Assembly: GCF_900102215.1 (NCBI RefSeq)
Contig: NZ_FNBG01000013.1
Span: forward strand, 1-64,000
Reading direction: 5' to 3'
Origin: Fontibacillus panacisegetis
GTDB taxonomy: Bacteria; Bacillota; Bacilli; Paenibacillales; Paenibacillaceae
DNA length: 64,000 bases
Below the pieces are notes generated by a model. It did no database searches and had not been told where the DNA came from. It worked only from the letters and a program-made list of their open reading frames with translations. The translations under genes were made by a program, and so were the position numbers. Numbering within the stretch: position 1 is the first letter of the stretch; every line of letters begins with the position of its first letter. Shown piece by piece: positions 1 to 8,106 of the stretch.

Positions 1-240
1 AAGCTTACGCTCTGAGGGAATGTCGTACAAATAACCAAGCAGTAGCATTTTAAAGAATACGATGGGATCTAGGGAGGGACGCCCATTGTTCTCACAGTAA
101 TAAGGTTTAACCAGATCAATAATGAAATTAAAATCGATATATTTGTCGATGTTGCGCAAAAGATGATCTTGAGGAACTAATTGCTCCAAGCAGACCAGTT
201 CATACTCTAATTGAGGGTTTGTATCATTTGTAAACAACAT
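1..240 (-). CDS. IS1182-type transposase, N-terminal part (runs off the left edge)
   Basis: The ATG is at 240 on the minus strand and the frame stays open to base 1, giving 80 residues of the N-terminus. Visible motifs are LVPQDHLLRNIDKYIDF, the NGRPSLDPI segment and FKMLLLGYLYDIPSERKL. These are the hallmark of the DUF772 N-terminal domain of IS1182/IS5-like transposases. The catalytic DDE core lies outside the window, so it is not possible to say whether the element is intact. The gene reads away from the ABC exporter operon to its right. Family assignment is from remembered motif similarity. Confidence 0.85.
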   Translation of the reverse strand, partial: MLFTNDTNPQLEYELVCLEQLVPQDHLLRNIDKYIDFNFIIDLVKPYYCENNGRPSLDPIVFFKMLLLGYLYDIPSERKL

Positions 241-330
241 AAAATCACCGCTCTCTGGCATATATTATATAGATATTATACCATATTAACGCGGTGATTT
301 GGTGAAATAATGACTTTTTCAACAGTCTGA
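241..330. mobile_element. Probable terminal segment of the IS1182-type element
   Basis: Noncoding end of the insertion sequence, upstream of the transposase start. It has inverted GCGGTGATTT-like arms (AAAATCACCGC at 241-251 and GCGGTGATTT at 291-300). It ends in GACTTTTTCAACAGTCTGA, which resembles IS1182 terminal sequences. The exact boundary and target duplication cannot be set without the other end. Confidence 0.5.
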
Positions 331-344
331 AAAATGCAGGCTTT

Positions 345-522
345 AGGGCTCATAGCTCAGGTTTGGAGCCACTTTCGGCTGAATTGATGTACTTTTGCAG
401 CAATTTTGGACACATTAGCCATCGCACGGGGAAAAACCTGCGTTTTCGCAGGCTTTTTGCACTTTTCCATATTGAAGGTAATCTACTCTTGCTCATTGTG
501 CAGAATTGATGCAAATGTGCAG
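345..522. repeat. Intergenic TGCAG-rich repeat region, copy A
   Basis: Gene-free stretch between the insertion sequence and the ABC exporter operon. It holds a 16-bp palindrome CCTGCGTTTTCGCAGG (437-452) and several half-sites of the type TGCAG (346, 396, 499, 518). The same 16-bp geometry, CCTGC-N6-GCAGG, occurs at 12870-12885 and 32011-32026, always between genes. Function unknown. Confidence 0.6.
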
Positions 523-532
523 CTTATGGGCA

Positions 533-563
533 TAAAAAACAAGGGATCTCCACCAGAGATCCC
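533..563 (-). terminator. Rho-independent terminator of the ABC exporter operon
   Basis: On the minus strand GGGATCTC pairs with GAGATCCC around a 5-nt loop, and the stem is followed by TTGTTTTTTA. It lies just downstream of the exporter stop codon at 590. Confidence 0.85.
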
Positions 564-589
564 ATCCCTTGCCTTGTTCAACTCTAGAT

Positions 590-2479
590 TTAAGCTTCCT
601 GCGCTACTCCACCTGCCGTGAACTGGCTGTTATATAAGTCGGCGTAGAAGCCGCCTTGAGCTAGTAATTGTTTGTGGTTGCCTTGCTCAATTACCGTACC
701 GTGGTTCATCACCAGAATCAAATCAGCATCCTTAATCGTAGACAGACGATGGGCAATAACAAAGCTTGTTCTGCCCTTCATCAGTTCGTTCATAGCCTGC
801 TGAATCTGAACCTCTGTCCGCGTATCAACACTGCTCGTCGCTTCATCGAGAATGAGGATGGCAGGGTCAGCCAGTATCGCACGGGCAATGGTTAACAACT
901 GCTTCTGACCTTGTGAAATGTTAGAGGCTTCTTCGTTCAGAATCGTATCATAGCCGCTTGGTAGTGTACGAATGAAGTGATCAGCGTGTGCAGTTTTCGC
1001 AGCCCGAACAATTTCTTCCTCTGTTGCACCATCACGACCATAAGCTATATTTTCCCGAATCGTACCGTTAAAGAGCCATGTATCCTGCAGCACCATCCCG
1101 AACAAACTGCGCAAGTCACCACGTTTCATATCAGTTATATTTACGCCGTCTACGGTAATGGCTCCATCCGTCACCTCATAGAAACGCATCAGAAGATTAA
1201 TTAATGTTGTCTTCCCTGCTCCTGTCGGCCCCACAATAGCAATGGTCTGACCTGGCGAGACGTTCACGTTCATATCCTGAATGAGCGGCTGATTGGCATC
1301 ATATCCAAATTTCACATGTTCAAATGCAACATTACCCTTCGCCTCTGTCAGCACAACAGGATTCGCAACCTCAACCTTCTCTTCCTCTTCGTCGAGAATT
1401 TCAAAAACACGTTCTGCGGAGGCTACTGTAGATTGAATGATGTTCGCGATATTCGCTGTCTGGGTAATCGGTTGGGTAAACTGTCTAACATATTGAATAA
1501 ATGCCTGAACATCCCCGATTTCGATACTCTTTTTCGTTACCAGAATACCACCGACAACTGCAACCAAAACATAGCCAATGTTACCAATGAAGCTCATAAT
1601 CGGCATAATGATACCGGAAATAAACTGCGCTCTCCAGCTGGCATCGTACAATTGGCCGTTAATATCATCGAACTGTTCAAGGGATTGCTGCTCCCGTCCG
1701 AATACTTTTACAATTTGATGACCTGTGTACATTTCCTCGACATGTCCGTTTAGCGCCCCCAGCTCTTTTTGCTGACGAACAAACTGTTTTTGCGAACGCT
1801 TGGCAATCGAAGTAATCGCGAGCACGCTCACCGGCAAGGTCAATACTGCAATTAGCGTCAAGAGAGGACTAATCGACAGCATCATAGCCAATACGCCAAT
1901 AATTGTGAGCACGGCGGTAATCAACTGTGTCAAGCTTTGCTGCAAGGTAGAGCTGATATTGTCCACATCATTTGTTACCCGGCTCAATATTTCACCATGG
2001 GTTCTTGCATCATAATATTTAAGAGGTAGCCGATTCAGCTTGTCATTAACATCGCGGCGTAAATCAAACACCGTCTTCTGAGCGACGCCTGCCATCAAAT
2101 ACTGTTGGAAGTAGCTAAATACGGCGCTCAAAATATAAAGACCCAGCAAAATCAAAATAATATGCCAAATATATTGAAAATCGATGGATGCCCCGGGAAC
2201 TCCCTTCGCTTTTGCAACAATTCCCTCAAAAAGCTTGGTTGTCGCCTCCCCCATCACCTTCGGACTAAAAATACTAAACACAGTGCTTATAATGGCCATA
2301 AAAAGTACAGATAAAAGCTGGTATTTATGAGGTTTTAAATATTGGATGAGCCGCTTTAAAGTGCCCTTGAAATCTTTCGCCTTCTCTACCACTCTTCCCG
2401 CTCCATGCGGCCCCCCGGGAATGCCGGCAGGATGACCCGGGCCACGACCTGGTGATCTCTTCGAATGTGCCTGGCTCAT
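590..2479 (-). CDS. ABC exporter half-transporter, canonical ATPase partner (BmrD/YheH-like)
   Basis: 629 residues: a Gly/Pro-rich N-terminal tail of about 35 residues, a six-helix exporter membrane domain (about 45-340) and a nucleotide-binding domain (about 375-610). The Walker A is GPTGAGKTT near residue 415, the signature is ISQGQ near 520 and the Walker B is LILDEATSSVD with the catalytic Glu intact. Its ATG overlaps the stop of the upstream ABC gene by four bases (ATGA), which suggests coupled translation and a heterodimer. Such pairs (BmrCD, YfiBC, LmrCD) export drugs or amphiphiles. The MarR gene upstream fits a drug-responsive exporter. The substrate is not readable from sequence. 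Confidence 0.9.
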   Translation of the reverse strand: MSQAHSKRSPGRGPGHPAGIPGGPHGAGRVVEKAKDFKGTLKRLIQYLKPHKYQLLSVLFMAIISTVFSIFSPKVMGEATTKLFEGIVAKAKGVPGASIDFQYIWHIILILLGLYILSAVFSYFQQYLMAGVAQKTVFDLRRDVNDKLNRLPLKYYDARTHGEILSRVTNDVDNISSTLQQSLTQLITAVLTIIGVLAMMLSISPLLTLIAVLTLPVSVLAITSIAKRSQKQFVRQQKELGALNGHVEEMYTGHQIVKVFGREQQSLEQFDDINGQLYDASWRAQFISGIIMPIMSFIGNIGYVLVAVVGGILVTKKSIEIGDVQAFIQYVRQFTQPITQTANIANIIQSTVASAERVFEILDEEEEKVEVANPVVLTEAKGNVAFEHVKFGYDANQPLIQDMNVNVSPGQTIAIVGPTGAGKTTLINLLMRFYEVTDGAITVDGVNITDMKRGDLRSLFGMVLQDTWLFNGTIRENIAYGRDGATEEEIVRAAKTAHADHFIRTLPSGYDTILNEEASNISQGQKQLLTIARAILADPAILILDEATSSVDTRTEVQIQQAMNELMKGRTSFVIAHRLSTIKDADLILVMNHGTVIEQGNHKQLLAQGGFYADLYNSQFTAGGVAQEA

Positions 2480-4206
2480 GCGATCTCCTCCTCCGACAAT
2501 TGTGACAGCACAATTTCTCTATATACGTCGCAGGTTTCCATCAACTCACGATGAGTACCGATACCAGCGATCTCACTTTCATTCATGACGATAATACGAT
2601 CGGCATCCAGCACGGTACTCACCCGCTGCGCAACGAGAATCACCGTCGATTCCCTGGTCTCCGATTTCAGTGCGGCACGAAGCTTCGCATCCGTCTTGAA
2701 ATCCAGCGCGGAGAAGCTGTCGTCAAAAATGTATATTTCAGCGCCGCGGACAAGCGCCCGAGCGATCGATAGACGCTGCTTCTGTCCGCCAGAGACGTTA
2801 TTCCCGCCTTGTGCGATGATCGACTGATAACCATCCTCCATCTCAGCGATGAAATCAGCAGCTTGTGCAATAGTTGCCGCATGCTGCACTTCTTCATCTG
2901 TGGCATCCTCTTTACCGTACCGAATATTTTCATTGATCGTCCCTGTGAACAGCACTGCTTTTTGAGGTACATATCCGATTTTGCCGCGCAGGTCCTCTTG
3001 CGACAGGTCGCGGACATCGAAGCCGTCAACGAGTACCCGTCCGCTCTCCACATCATAGAAGCGAGGGATCAGGCTGATCAACGTCGATTTACCGGAACCA
3101 GTACCGCCAATAATCGCAGTAACCTCGCCTGGCTCGGCGCTGAACGAAATATTCCTGACTGCAGGCTGCTCGGCTCCCGGATAACTGAAGGTCACATTTT
3201 GGAATTCCACATAGCCTTTCTTATTACTGGAGGCTTTCGCCGCATTTTCATTGTCTTTTATGACCGGGGTCATATCCAGCACTTCATTAATCCGAACGGC
3301 AGAAGCTGAAGCACGGGGAATCATCACAAACATCATCGATACCATAAGCAGCGAGAACATGATCTGCATAGCATATTGCAGAAAGGCCATCAGATCCCCT
3401 ACCTGCATATGCTCGCCTTCAATCCGCAGACCCCCGTACCAAATGATTGCAACGGAGGACAGGTTCATGACCAGCATCATGATCGGCATCATTAATGCCA
3501 TTACTTTATTCACTTTGATCGATGTATCGGTTAAATCAAGGTTAGCTTCCGCAAAACGTTTCTTCTCATGATCAATTCTGTTAAATGATCGAATTACTCG
3601 AATCCCGGTCAGCCCTTCGCGCATGACCAGATTGAGTCTATCTATCTTTTTCTGAATCGCCTTAAAGAGTGGAATTCCCTTACGAGCAATCAGGAAAATA
3701 GCTGCTGCCAGCACTGGAACAATAACAACTAATACAAGGGACAGAGTAGCGTCCTTGGATACCGCCATAATGACCCCGCCAATACACATCATAGGAGCCA
3801 TAACCATCATGCGCAGAATCATGATCAGCACCTGCTGCATCTGGTTAATGTCGTTTGTTGTTCGAGTAATGAGCGATGCAGTACCTACTTTATCAAACTC
3901 CTCCAGTGAGAAATTCGACACATGATTGAACACCTTGCCCCGAAGTGTCTTGCCGAAGCCTGACGCCGCTTTTGCTGAGAAATAGCTTGCAGCTATGGAG
4001 CAGACCATACCTAGCAGTGCGATGACCAACATAAACAGACCGACTTTCCAAATGTAAGGCGTATCTCCCTTAACTACCCCGGTATCCACAATGTCAGACA
4101 TCAATGTCGGCAAATAAAGCTCCGAGAGCGTCTGAAAAAAAACAAGCACCAATACCGCGGCAACGAACAAACGATACGGCTTTAAGAATCGGAAAAGCTT
4201 CATCAT
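2476..4206 (-). CDS. ABC exporter half-transporter, degenerate ATPase partner (BmrC/YheI-like)
   Basis: 576 residues: six predicted membrane helices (about 15-310) and a nucleotide-binding domain. The Walker A is GGTGSGKST near residue 369 and the signature VSGGQ is canonical. The Walker B reads YIFDDSFSALD, so the usual catalytic Glu is Asp (near residue 494). In heterodimeric exporters such as BmrCD one subunit carries this change, and its partner at 590-2479 carries the intact Glu but a weaker signature, so the two sites are complementary. It sits 26 bp downstream of the MarR gene and overlaps the next gene by four bases. Confidence 0.9.
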   Translation of the reverse strand: MMKLFRFLKPYRLFVAAVLVLVFFQTLSELYLPTLMSDIVDTGVVKGDTPYIWKVGLFMLVIALLGMVCSIAASYFSAKAASGFGKTLRGKVFNHVSNFSLEEFDKVGTASLITRTTNDINQMQQVLIMILRMMVMAPMMCIGGVIMAVSKDATLSLVLVVIVPVLAAAIFLIARKGIPLFKAIQKKIDRLNLVMREGLTGIRVIRSFNRIDHEKKRFAEANLDLTDTSIKVNKVMALMMPIMMLVMNLSSVAIIWYGGLRIEGEHMQVGDLMAFLQYAMQIMFSLLMVSMMFVMIPRASASAVRINEVLDMTPVIKDNENAAKASSNKKGYVEFQNVTFSYPGAEQPAVRNISFSAEPGEVTAIIGGTGSGKSTLISLIPRFYDVESGRVLVDGFDVRDLSQEDLRGKIGYVPQKAVLFTGTINENIRYGKEDATDEEVQHAATIAQAADFIAEMEDGYQSIIAQGGNNVSGGQKQRLSIARALVRGAEIYIFDDSFSALDFKTDAKLRAALKSETRESTVILVAQRVSTVLDADRIIVMNESEIAGIGTHRELMETCDVYREIVLSQLSEEEIA

Positions 4207-4232
4207 TTCTCCATCATCTCCAAATTTCTTAT

Positions 4233-4706
4233 CTATTCATTGATTTGCTTCTTTTGTTCTTCCATGTACTGAAATACAAGCTCAAGAAGATCTGCAAGCT
4301 GATCGCTTCGTTCATCACCCAAATAATCGTATAATCCTTCAAAACGGTCAGTGTACAGCTTTATCGACTTCCGAGTAAGAGCGTCCCCTTCCTCCGTTAA
4401 CTTCACACGAACAAGCCTTCGATCCTCCTGATCGTTATAGCGAATAACCAGACCGTTATCCTCAAGACTTCGAACTAAAGGAGTCACTGTCGGAGAGGTC
4501 ACCCCCATCATGCTGCTGATTTCTGATACAGTAACACCCCGCGAATCTCTGCCGGCTCCTCTTCTAATAAAAAAAAGCACCTTGAGCTCACTCGGCTTAT
4601 ACCCTTCCACAGCCTTATGCCAAGCCGTTTTCTTTAACAAGTTAAATGCACTCATCAGTCTATGGGCTCTATGCTCATTGCCCAAGATCACTACGATCGC
4701 CCCCAT
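4233..4706 (-). CDS. MarR family transcriptional regulator
   Basis: Up to 157 residues with a winged-helix core: the ELKVLFFI helix, SEISSMMGVTSPTVTPLVRSLEDNGLVIR as recognition helix region, and the wing DQEDRRLVRVKLTEEG. These are typical of MarR repressors. It leads the minus-strand operon with the two ABC exporter genes, and it probably represses itself and them until a ligand binds. The start is uncertain: the ATG at 4706 has no good ribosome binding site, and GTG 4691 or ATG 4655 are alternatives. An AT-rich palindrome lies immediately upstream. Confidence 0.88.
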   Translation of the reverse strand: MGAIVVILGNEHRAHRLMSAFNLLKKTAWHKAVEGYKPSELKVLFFIRRGAGRDSRGVTVSEISSMMGVTSPTVTPLVRSLEDNGLVIRYNDQEDRRLVRVKLTEEGDALTRKSIKLYTDRFEGLYDYLGDERSDQLADLLELVFQYMEEQKKQINE

Positions 4707-4710
4707 TTAT

Positions 4711-4730
4711 TTAAATAGTTTAATATTTAA
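4711..4730. promoter_or_regulatory. Candidate MarR operator
   Basis: A perfect inverted repeat TTAAATA-N6-TATTTAA lies directly before the regulator's start codon. MarR proteins usually bind 16-20-bp AT-rich palindromes overlapping their own promoter. The placement supports autoregulation; this is an inference. Confidence 0.5.
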
Positions 4731-4788
4731 TCAACATATTTATTAGCAAACCTAATTATATGACTGCAAAAATACAAAGTCAAATGAA

Positions 4789-4825
4789 AAGAGCACTTGG
4801 GATAATGTATCCCAAGCACTCTTTA
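4789..4825 (-). terminator. Terminator of pdaA
   Basis: The minus strand has AGAGTGCTTGGGA paired with TCCCAAGTGCTCT around a short loop, followed by TTTCATTTG. It starts about 10 bp past the pdaA stop. Confidence 0.8.
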
Positions 4826-4834
4826 ATCTCCAGC

Positions 4835-5686
4835 TTATTGCTGTATTTTCAGATCATTCAAGCTTTTAAATTCGTAGCCCTGCCGTCTTGCTTCATCGAT
4901 AATCGAGCCGAGCGCAGCTGCATTGTCCTTCGATACAGAATGTAGAAGAATAACGGCCCCGGGATGCAACTGGGCGACCACCTTCTGATAGGCATAGCTG
5001 CTGCCCTTCTGGTCGTTCACATCCCAATCCTTGTATGCAAGAGACCAGAACACGTTGGTGTATCCGAGCTCTTTTGTTACCCGAAGCGTTCGATCACTAA
5101 AAATACCGCGCGGCGGACGCAAATAAGTCATCATTTCCGTCCCTATAAGCTGAGACGTCGCCTTCTTCACTTTCTCTAATTCTTCCTTAATCTTCACATC
5201 CGTGACCGTCGTCATATCGGGATGGCTCCATGAATGATTCCCGACCAAATGTCCCTCCGCAGCCATCCGTTTAACCAGCTCAGGTTGATCCTTTACATAA
5301 TGCCCCGTAATAAAGAAAATCGCCGGTACTTTCTTCGCCTTTAACGTATCCAGTATTGGCGCTGTGTATCCATTTTCATACCCATTATCAAAGGTCAAAA
5401 ACAGATCTTTACGCGAGGAATCACCGAGAAAAATAGCGCCATGCTTGTCAACAATCTCTTTAAACCCTTCCTCATTAATGGATGGAAGCTTACCGTTCAC
5501 GCTTCTTTTGAATCCAAAGTGAAAGGGCGCATCGGCCGAAGCAGCCGCAGGTGTTCTGTTAATGTCAATCGACTTCGCTGATTTTTGTGGGTTTGCTGAG
5601 GCTTTATCCGCTGACTGTACTCCATGAGCCAATCCCGATGCGAAGAGAACACTCGCCATCATCACTGAAATCAAGGCAACCTTCAT
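4835..5686 (-). CDS. pdaA: Delta-lactam-biosynthetic polysaccharide deacetylase PdaA
   Basis: 283 residues with an N-terminal signal segment (about 1-25), then a NodB-type deacetylase fold. Motif 1 is LFLTFDNGYENGYT, with the Asn that marks the PdaA subgroup instead of TFDDG. Motif 2 is NHSWSHPDMT, with the two metal-binding His, and motif 3 is LRPPRGIFSDRT. The segment SVNGKLPSINEEGF also matches PdaA. The family removes N-acetyl from muramic acid so that muramic delta-lactam can form in spore cortex, which is needed for germination. It therefore points to a spore former. It is monocistronic, with its own terminator. Confidence 0.93.
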   Translation of the reverse strand: MKVALISVMMASVLFASGLAHGVQSADKASANPQKSAKSIDINRTPAAASADAPFHFGFKRSVNGKLPSINEEGFKEIVDKHGAIFLGDSSRKDLFLTFDNGYENGYTAPILDTLKAKKVPAIFFITGHYVKDQPELVKRMAAEGHLVGNHSWSHPDMTTVTDVKIKEELEKVKKATSQLIGTEMMTYLRPPRGIFSDRTLRVTKELGYTNVFWSLAYKDWDVNDQKGSSYAYQKVVAQLHPGAVILLHSVSKDNAAALGSIIDEARRQGYEFKSLNDLKIQQ

Positions 5687-5789
5687 TGGTTCGCTCTCTC
5701 CTTCATTTTAATTAGTAGCAATGCTCTCTATAATTTCCTCTTCTTTTGCCGGGAATATGCATTGGAATTACGTTATAGACCTATTTGAT

Positions 5790-6683
5790 TTATGAATGAT
5801 GAACAGACAGTTCGTTTTGGGCAAAACGTATCCACTCTCGGGTAGCGAACGACAAGTAGCGATCCTCCCGCCAAATGATGCCCAGCTTCCACGGAATAAT
5901 GGGGTTCATCAAAGGAATAATCCGAACCCGCTTGTCTGTTATTTCCCGGCAAATAGTTTCCGGCAGCAGGGTAATCCCCAAGCCCACAGCTACCATTTCA
6001 CTGATTAGATCCCATTGTGAGCTCTCATATATGACATGCGGCTGAAAGCCTACTCTGGCACATGCAGCAATGATGCGATCATGCAGTGTAAAGTCCTCGC
6101 GAAACAGGACAAAATCATCATGGGATAGCTCTGCCAGTTCAACCTCAGTGCGATCTGCTAGTAAATGAGTCGGATGAACAACCAAATTCAATTTTTCTTC
6201 AACAAAAGGAAAGCTCTTAAGTCCCTCCTGTACAGTCGGAAGCACAGCAACCCCAACCTCAAGTGTCCCGTTTGCCACGTCGGATTCCACCTTTTTGGCC
6301 CCATCCTCAAACAACTGGATCGTGATGTCTGGATAGAGCTGATGAAATTCCCCGATCACCTTCGGGAAAAAACTTGCACCTACCATTGGAGGCAAGCCGA
6401 TGCGAATATGTCCCTTTTTCAAATTACGCAGGTCGTCCAGCTCAGCGGTCAAATTCTGAAAGGAAGCTACAATAAGCTGAGCTTGTCCTACGATAATTTC
6501 TCCGGCATCGGTCAATTCGATTTTCTTGCCAATTCGGTCAAACAATACAACCCCAAGCTCCTCCTCCATCCCCTTAATGGTTTTACTAATCGTCGGCTGT
6601 GTAATAAACAGGGCATCCGCAGCCTTAGTGAAGCTTTTGAGCCTCGCTACTTCAATGAGGTATTGCATTTGTCTAATATCCAT
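5790..6683 (-). CDS. LysR family regulator, CidR/YwbI-like
   Basis: 297 residues: an N-terminal helix-turn-helix (FTKAADALFITQPTISKTIKGMEEELG, about 17-42) and a LysR substrate domain (about 90-290). It is divergent from a cidA/cidB pair 160 bp away. The same arrangement occurs in Bacillus (ywbI beside ywbHG) and Staphylococcus (cidR beside cidABC). It probably activates the holin-like genes in response to overflow metabolism such as acetate; that role is borrowed from the better-studied systems. The intergenic region is AT-rich and no unambiguous LysR box was seen. Confidence 0.88.
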   Translation of the reverse strand: MDIRQMQYLIEVARLKSFTKAADALFITQPTISKTIKGMEEELGVVLFDRIGKKIELTDAGEIIVGQAQLIVASFQNLTAELDDLRNLKKGHIRIGLPPMVGASFFPKVIGEFHQLYPDITIQLFEDGAKKVESDVANGTLEVGVAVLPTVQEGLKSFPFVEEKLNLVVHPTHLLADRTEVELAELSHDDFVLFREDFTLHDRIIAACARVGFQPHVIYESSQWDLISEMVAVGLGITLLPETICREITDKRVRIIPLMNPIIPWKLGIIWREDRYLSFATREWIRFAQNELSVHHS

Positions 6684-6843
6684 AGGATAAAACCCCTTTC
6701 TTATCAGAGAGCTTGGATGCTCAATCCATAGCCAAATGGAATGCTATATATTCAGTATATTCATTTTACCTATGAAAACTATTGTTGTAATATTTTCATT
6801 ATCAATTACAAAGAAAACATGCAGAAAGGAGCACCTTTATATT

Positions 6844-7224
6844 ATGGGAAAGATGAAAACATTAAGTAAAATAGTCTTCCAGGTTGGAGTCATATTCTTC
6901 ATCTCCCTAGCAATGAATTATATTGCACAGTGGCTCCATCTGCCGATCCCTGGCTCAATTCTTGGCATATTTGTCCTATTTGCATTATTGAAAACAGGCG
7001 TAATTAAACTTGATTGGATAGAGCATGGAGCTAACTGGCTGTTAGCTGAACTACTTCTGTTCTTCATCCCGGCGGCTGTGGGAATCATGAAATTTATCCC
7101 GATGCTCGAGCATGATGGTGTGCGGATTATGATTGTAGTTATTTGTAGTACACTCATCGTAATGATCAGTTCCGGTCTGATCGCATCAAGAATTTCCAAA
7201 CGAAAGGAACGGAAGCTATCATGA
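6844..7224 (+). CDS. cidA: CidA/LrgA family holin-like membrane protein
   Basis: 126 residues from ATG 6844, preceded by AAAGGAGCACC. Four hydrophobic segments run through FQVGVIFFISLAMNYI, GSILGIFVLFALL, the LLFFIPAAVGIM motif and the MIVVICSTLIVMISS stretch, with a short basic tail (SKRKERK). The IPGSILG and FIPAAVGIM motifs are typical of CidA/LrgA. These holin-like proteins affect autolysin activity and programmed lysis, or by newer views pyruvate and by-product transport. It overlaps the next gene by four bases (ATGA). Confidence 0.9.
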   Translation: MGKMKTLSKIVFQVGVIFFISLAMNYIAQWLHLPIPGSILGIFVLFALLKTGVIKLDWIEHGANWLLAELLLFFIPAAVGIMKFIPMLEHDGVRIMIVVICSTLIVMISSGLIASRISKRKERKLS

Positions 7225-7904
7225 TTGCAGGATTAATTTGTTTAATAGCTACGCTCGTCATATATGGTCTATCCAAAAAACTGTACCGCGTTCATCCAAA
7301 AGTATACTTATCACCGCTGCTCATAACACCTCTTATTGTGGTCGCTGTACTTATGTGGGTGAAGATACCTTATGAGACCTACTATTCGGGGGGCAAATGG
7401 CTGAGTAATTTACTTCAACCTGCTACTGTCGCATTCGCTGTTCCATTATACAAATACTACGATGTACTCAAAAAGCATGCTGTTGAAATTCTCGTCAGCG
7501 TACTGTCCGGTTCTGTAGTGGCGATGTTATCTTCCGCCGTGCTGGCAAAATGGATGCATCTCGATATCACGCTTGTGACCAGCTTGATTCCTAGATCCGT
7601 AACGACACCGATTGCTATGAATGTATCGGAAGTGATCGGCGGAATTCCTAATATAACAGCTGTATTCGTTATTATTACCGGCCTCATGGGTGCTATGCTT
7701 GGACCTGTGGTGATGAAGATGTTCCATATTGAAAATGAAGTGGCGCGCGGCGTACTGTTTGGCACAAGTGCACACGGAACCGGCACTTCCAAAGCATTTG
7801 AGCTTAGCTCACTGACAGGTACGATTTCCAGTATATCGATGATTCTGGCAGCCTTGTTTACATTAGGCGCAGCACCTATGATTCTGTCGCTGCTGATGCA
7901 TTAA
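7221..7904 (+). CDS. cidB: CidB/LrgB family protein
   Basis: 227 residues, almost entirely hydrophobic helices. Family motifs include LLQPATVAFAVPLY, SLIPRSVTTPIAM and GTSAHGTGTSKAFEL. It is translationally coupled to cidA through an ATGA overlap. CidB/LrgB acts with CidA/LrgA in the membrane. In Bacillus the homologous pair is ywbH-ywbG. The LysR gene on the other strand is the likely regulator. Confidence 0.92.
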   Translation: MIAGLICLIATLVIYGLSKKLYRVHPKVYLSPLLITPLIVVAVLMWVKIPYETYYSGGKWLSNLLQPATVAFAVPLYKYYDVLKKHAVEILVSVLSGSVVAMLSSAVLAKWMHLDITLVTSLIPRSVTTPIAMNVSEVIGGIPNITAVFVIITGLMGAMLGPVVMKMFHIENEVARGVLFGTSAHGTGTSKAFELSSLTGTISSISMILAALFTLGAAPMILSLLMH

Positions 7905-7947
7905 TTGAATGTTGGTTCCTCCTAATTTTTAATAGATCTCTCTTGAT

Positions 7948-7977
7948 GGGCTCCACCTTTCGGTGGGGTCTTTTTTT
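7948..7977 (+). terminator. Terminator of cidAB
   Basis: GGCTCCACC pairs with GGTGGGGTC (with wobble) around TTTC and is followed by seven T. Confidence 0.88.
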
Positions 7978-8106
7978 GTGTTCATCAAGTTAACAATTCT
8001 CAAATGCTTCAAATACTATCTATTTTTTAATTGTTGTATTTTTCCACATGGTATATGATCATATTATTTGATTCATATACTAATGCATAAAGAGGTGCTA
8101 TTTTCT

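Noticed and set aside
345..522. TGCAG-rich stretches considered as a CRISPR or tandem array
   Set aside because: Unit spacing and unit sequence are irregular, with no constant repeat and spacer lengths and no cas genes.
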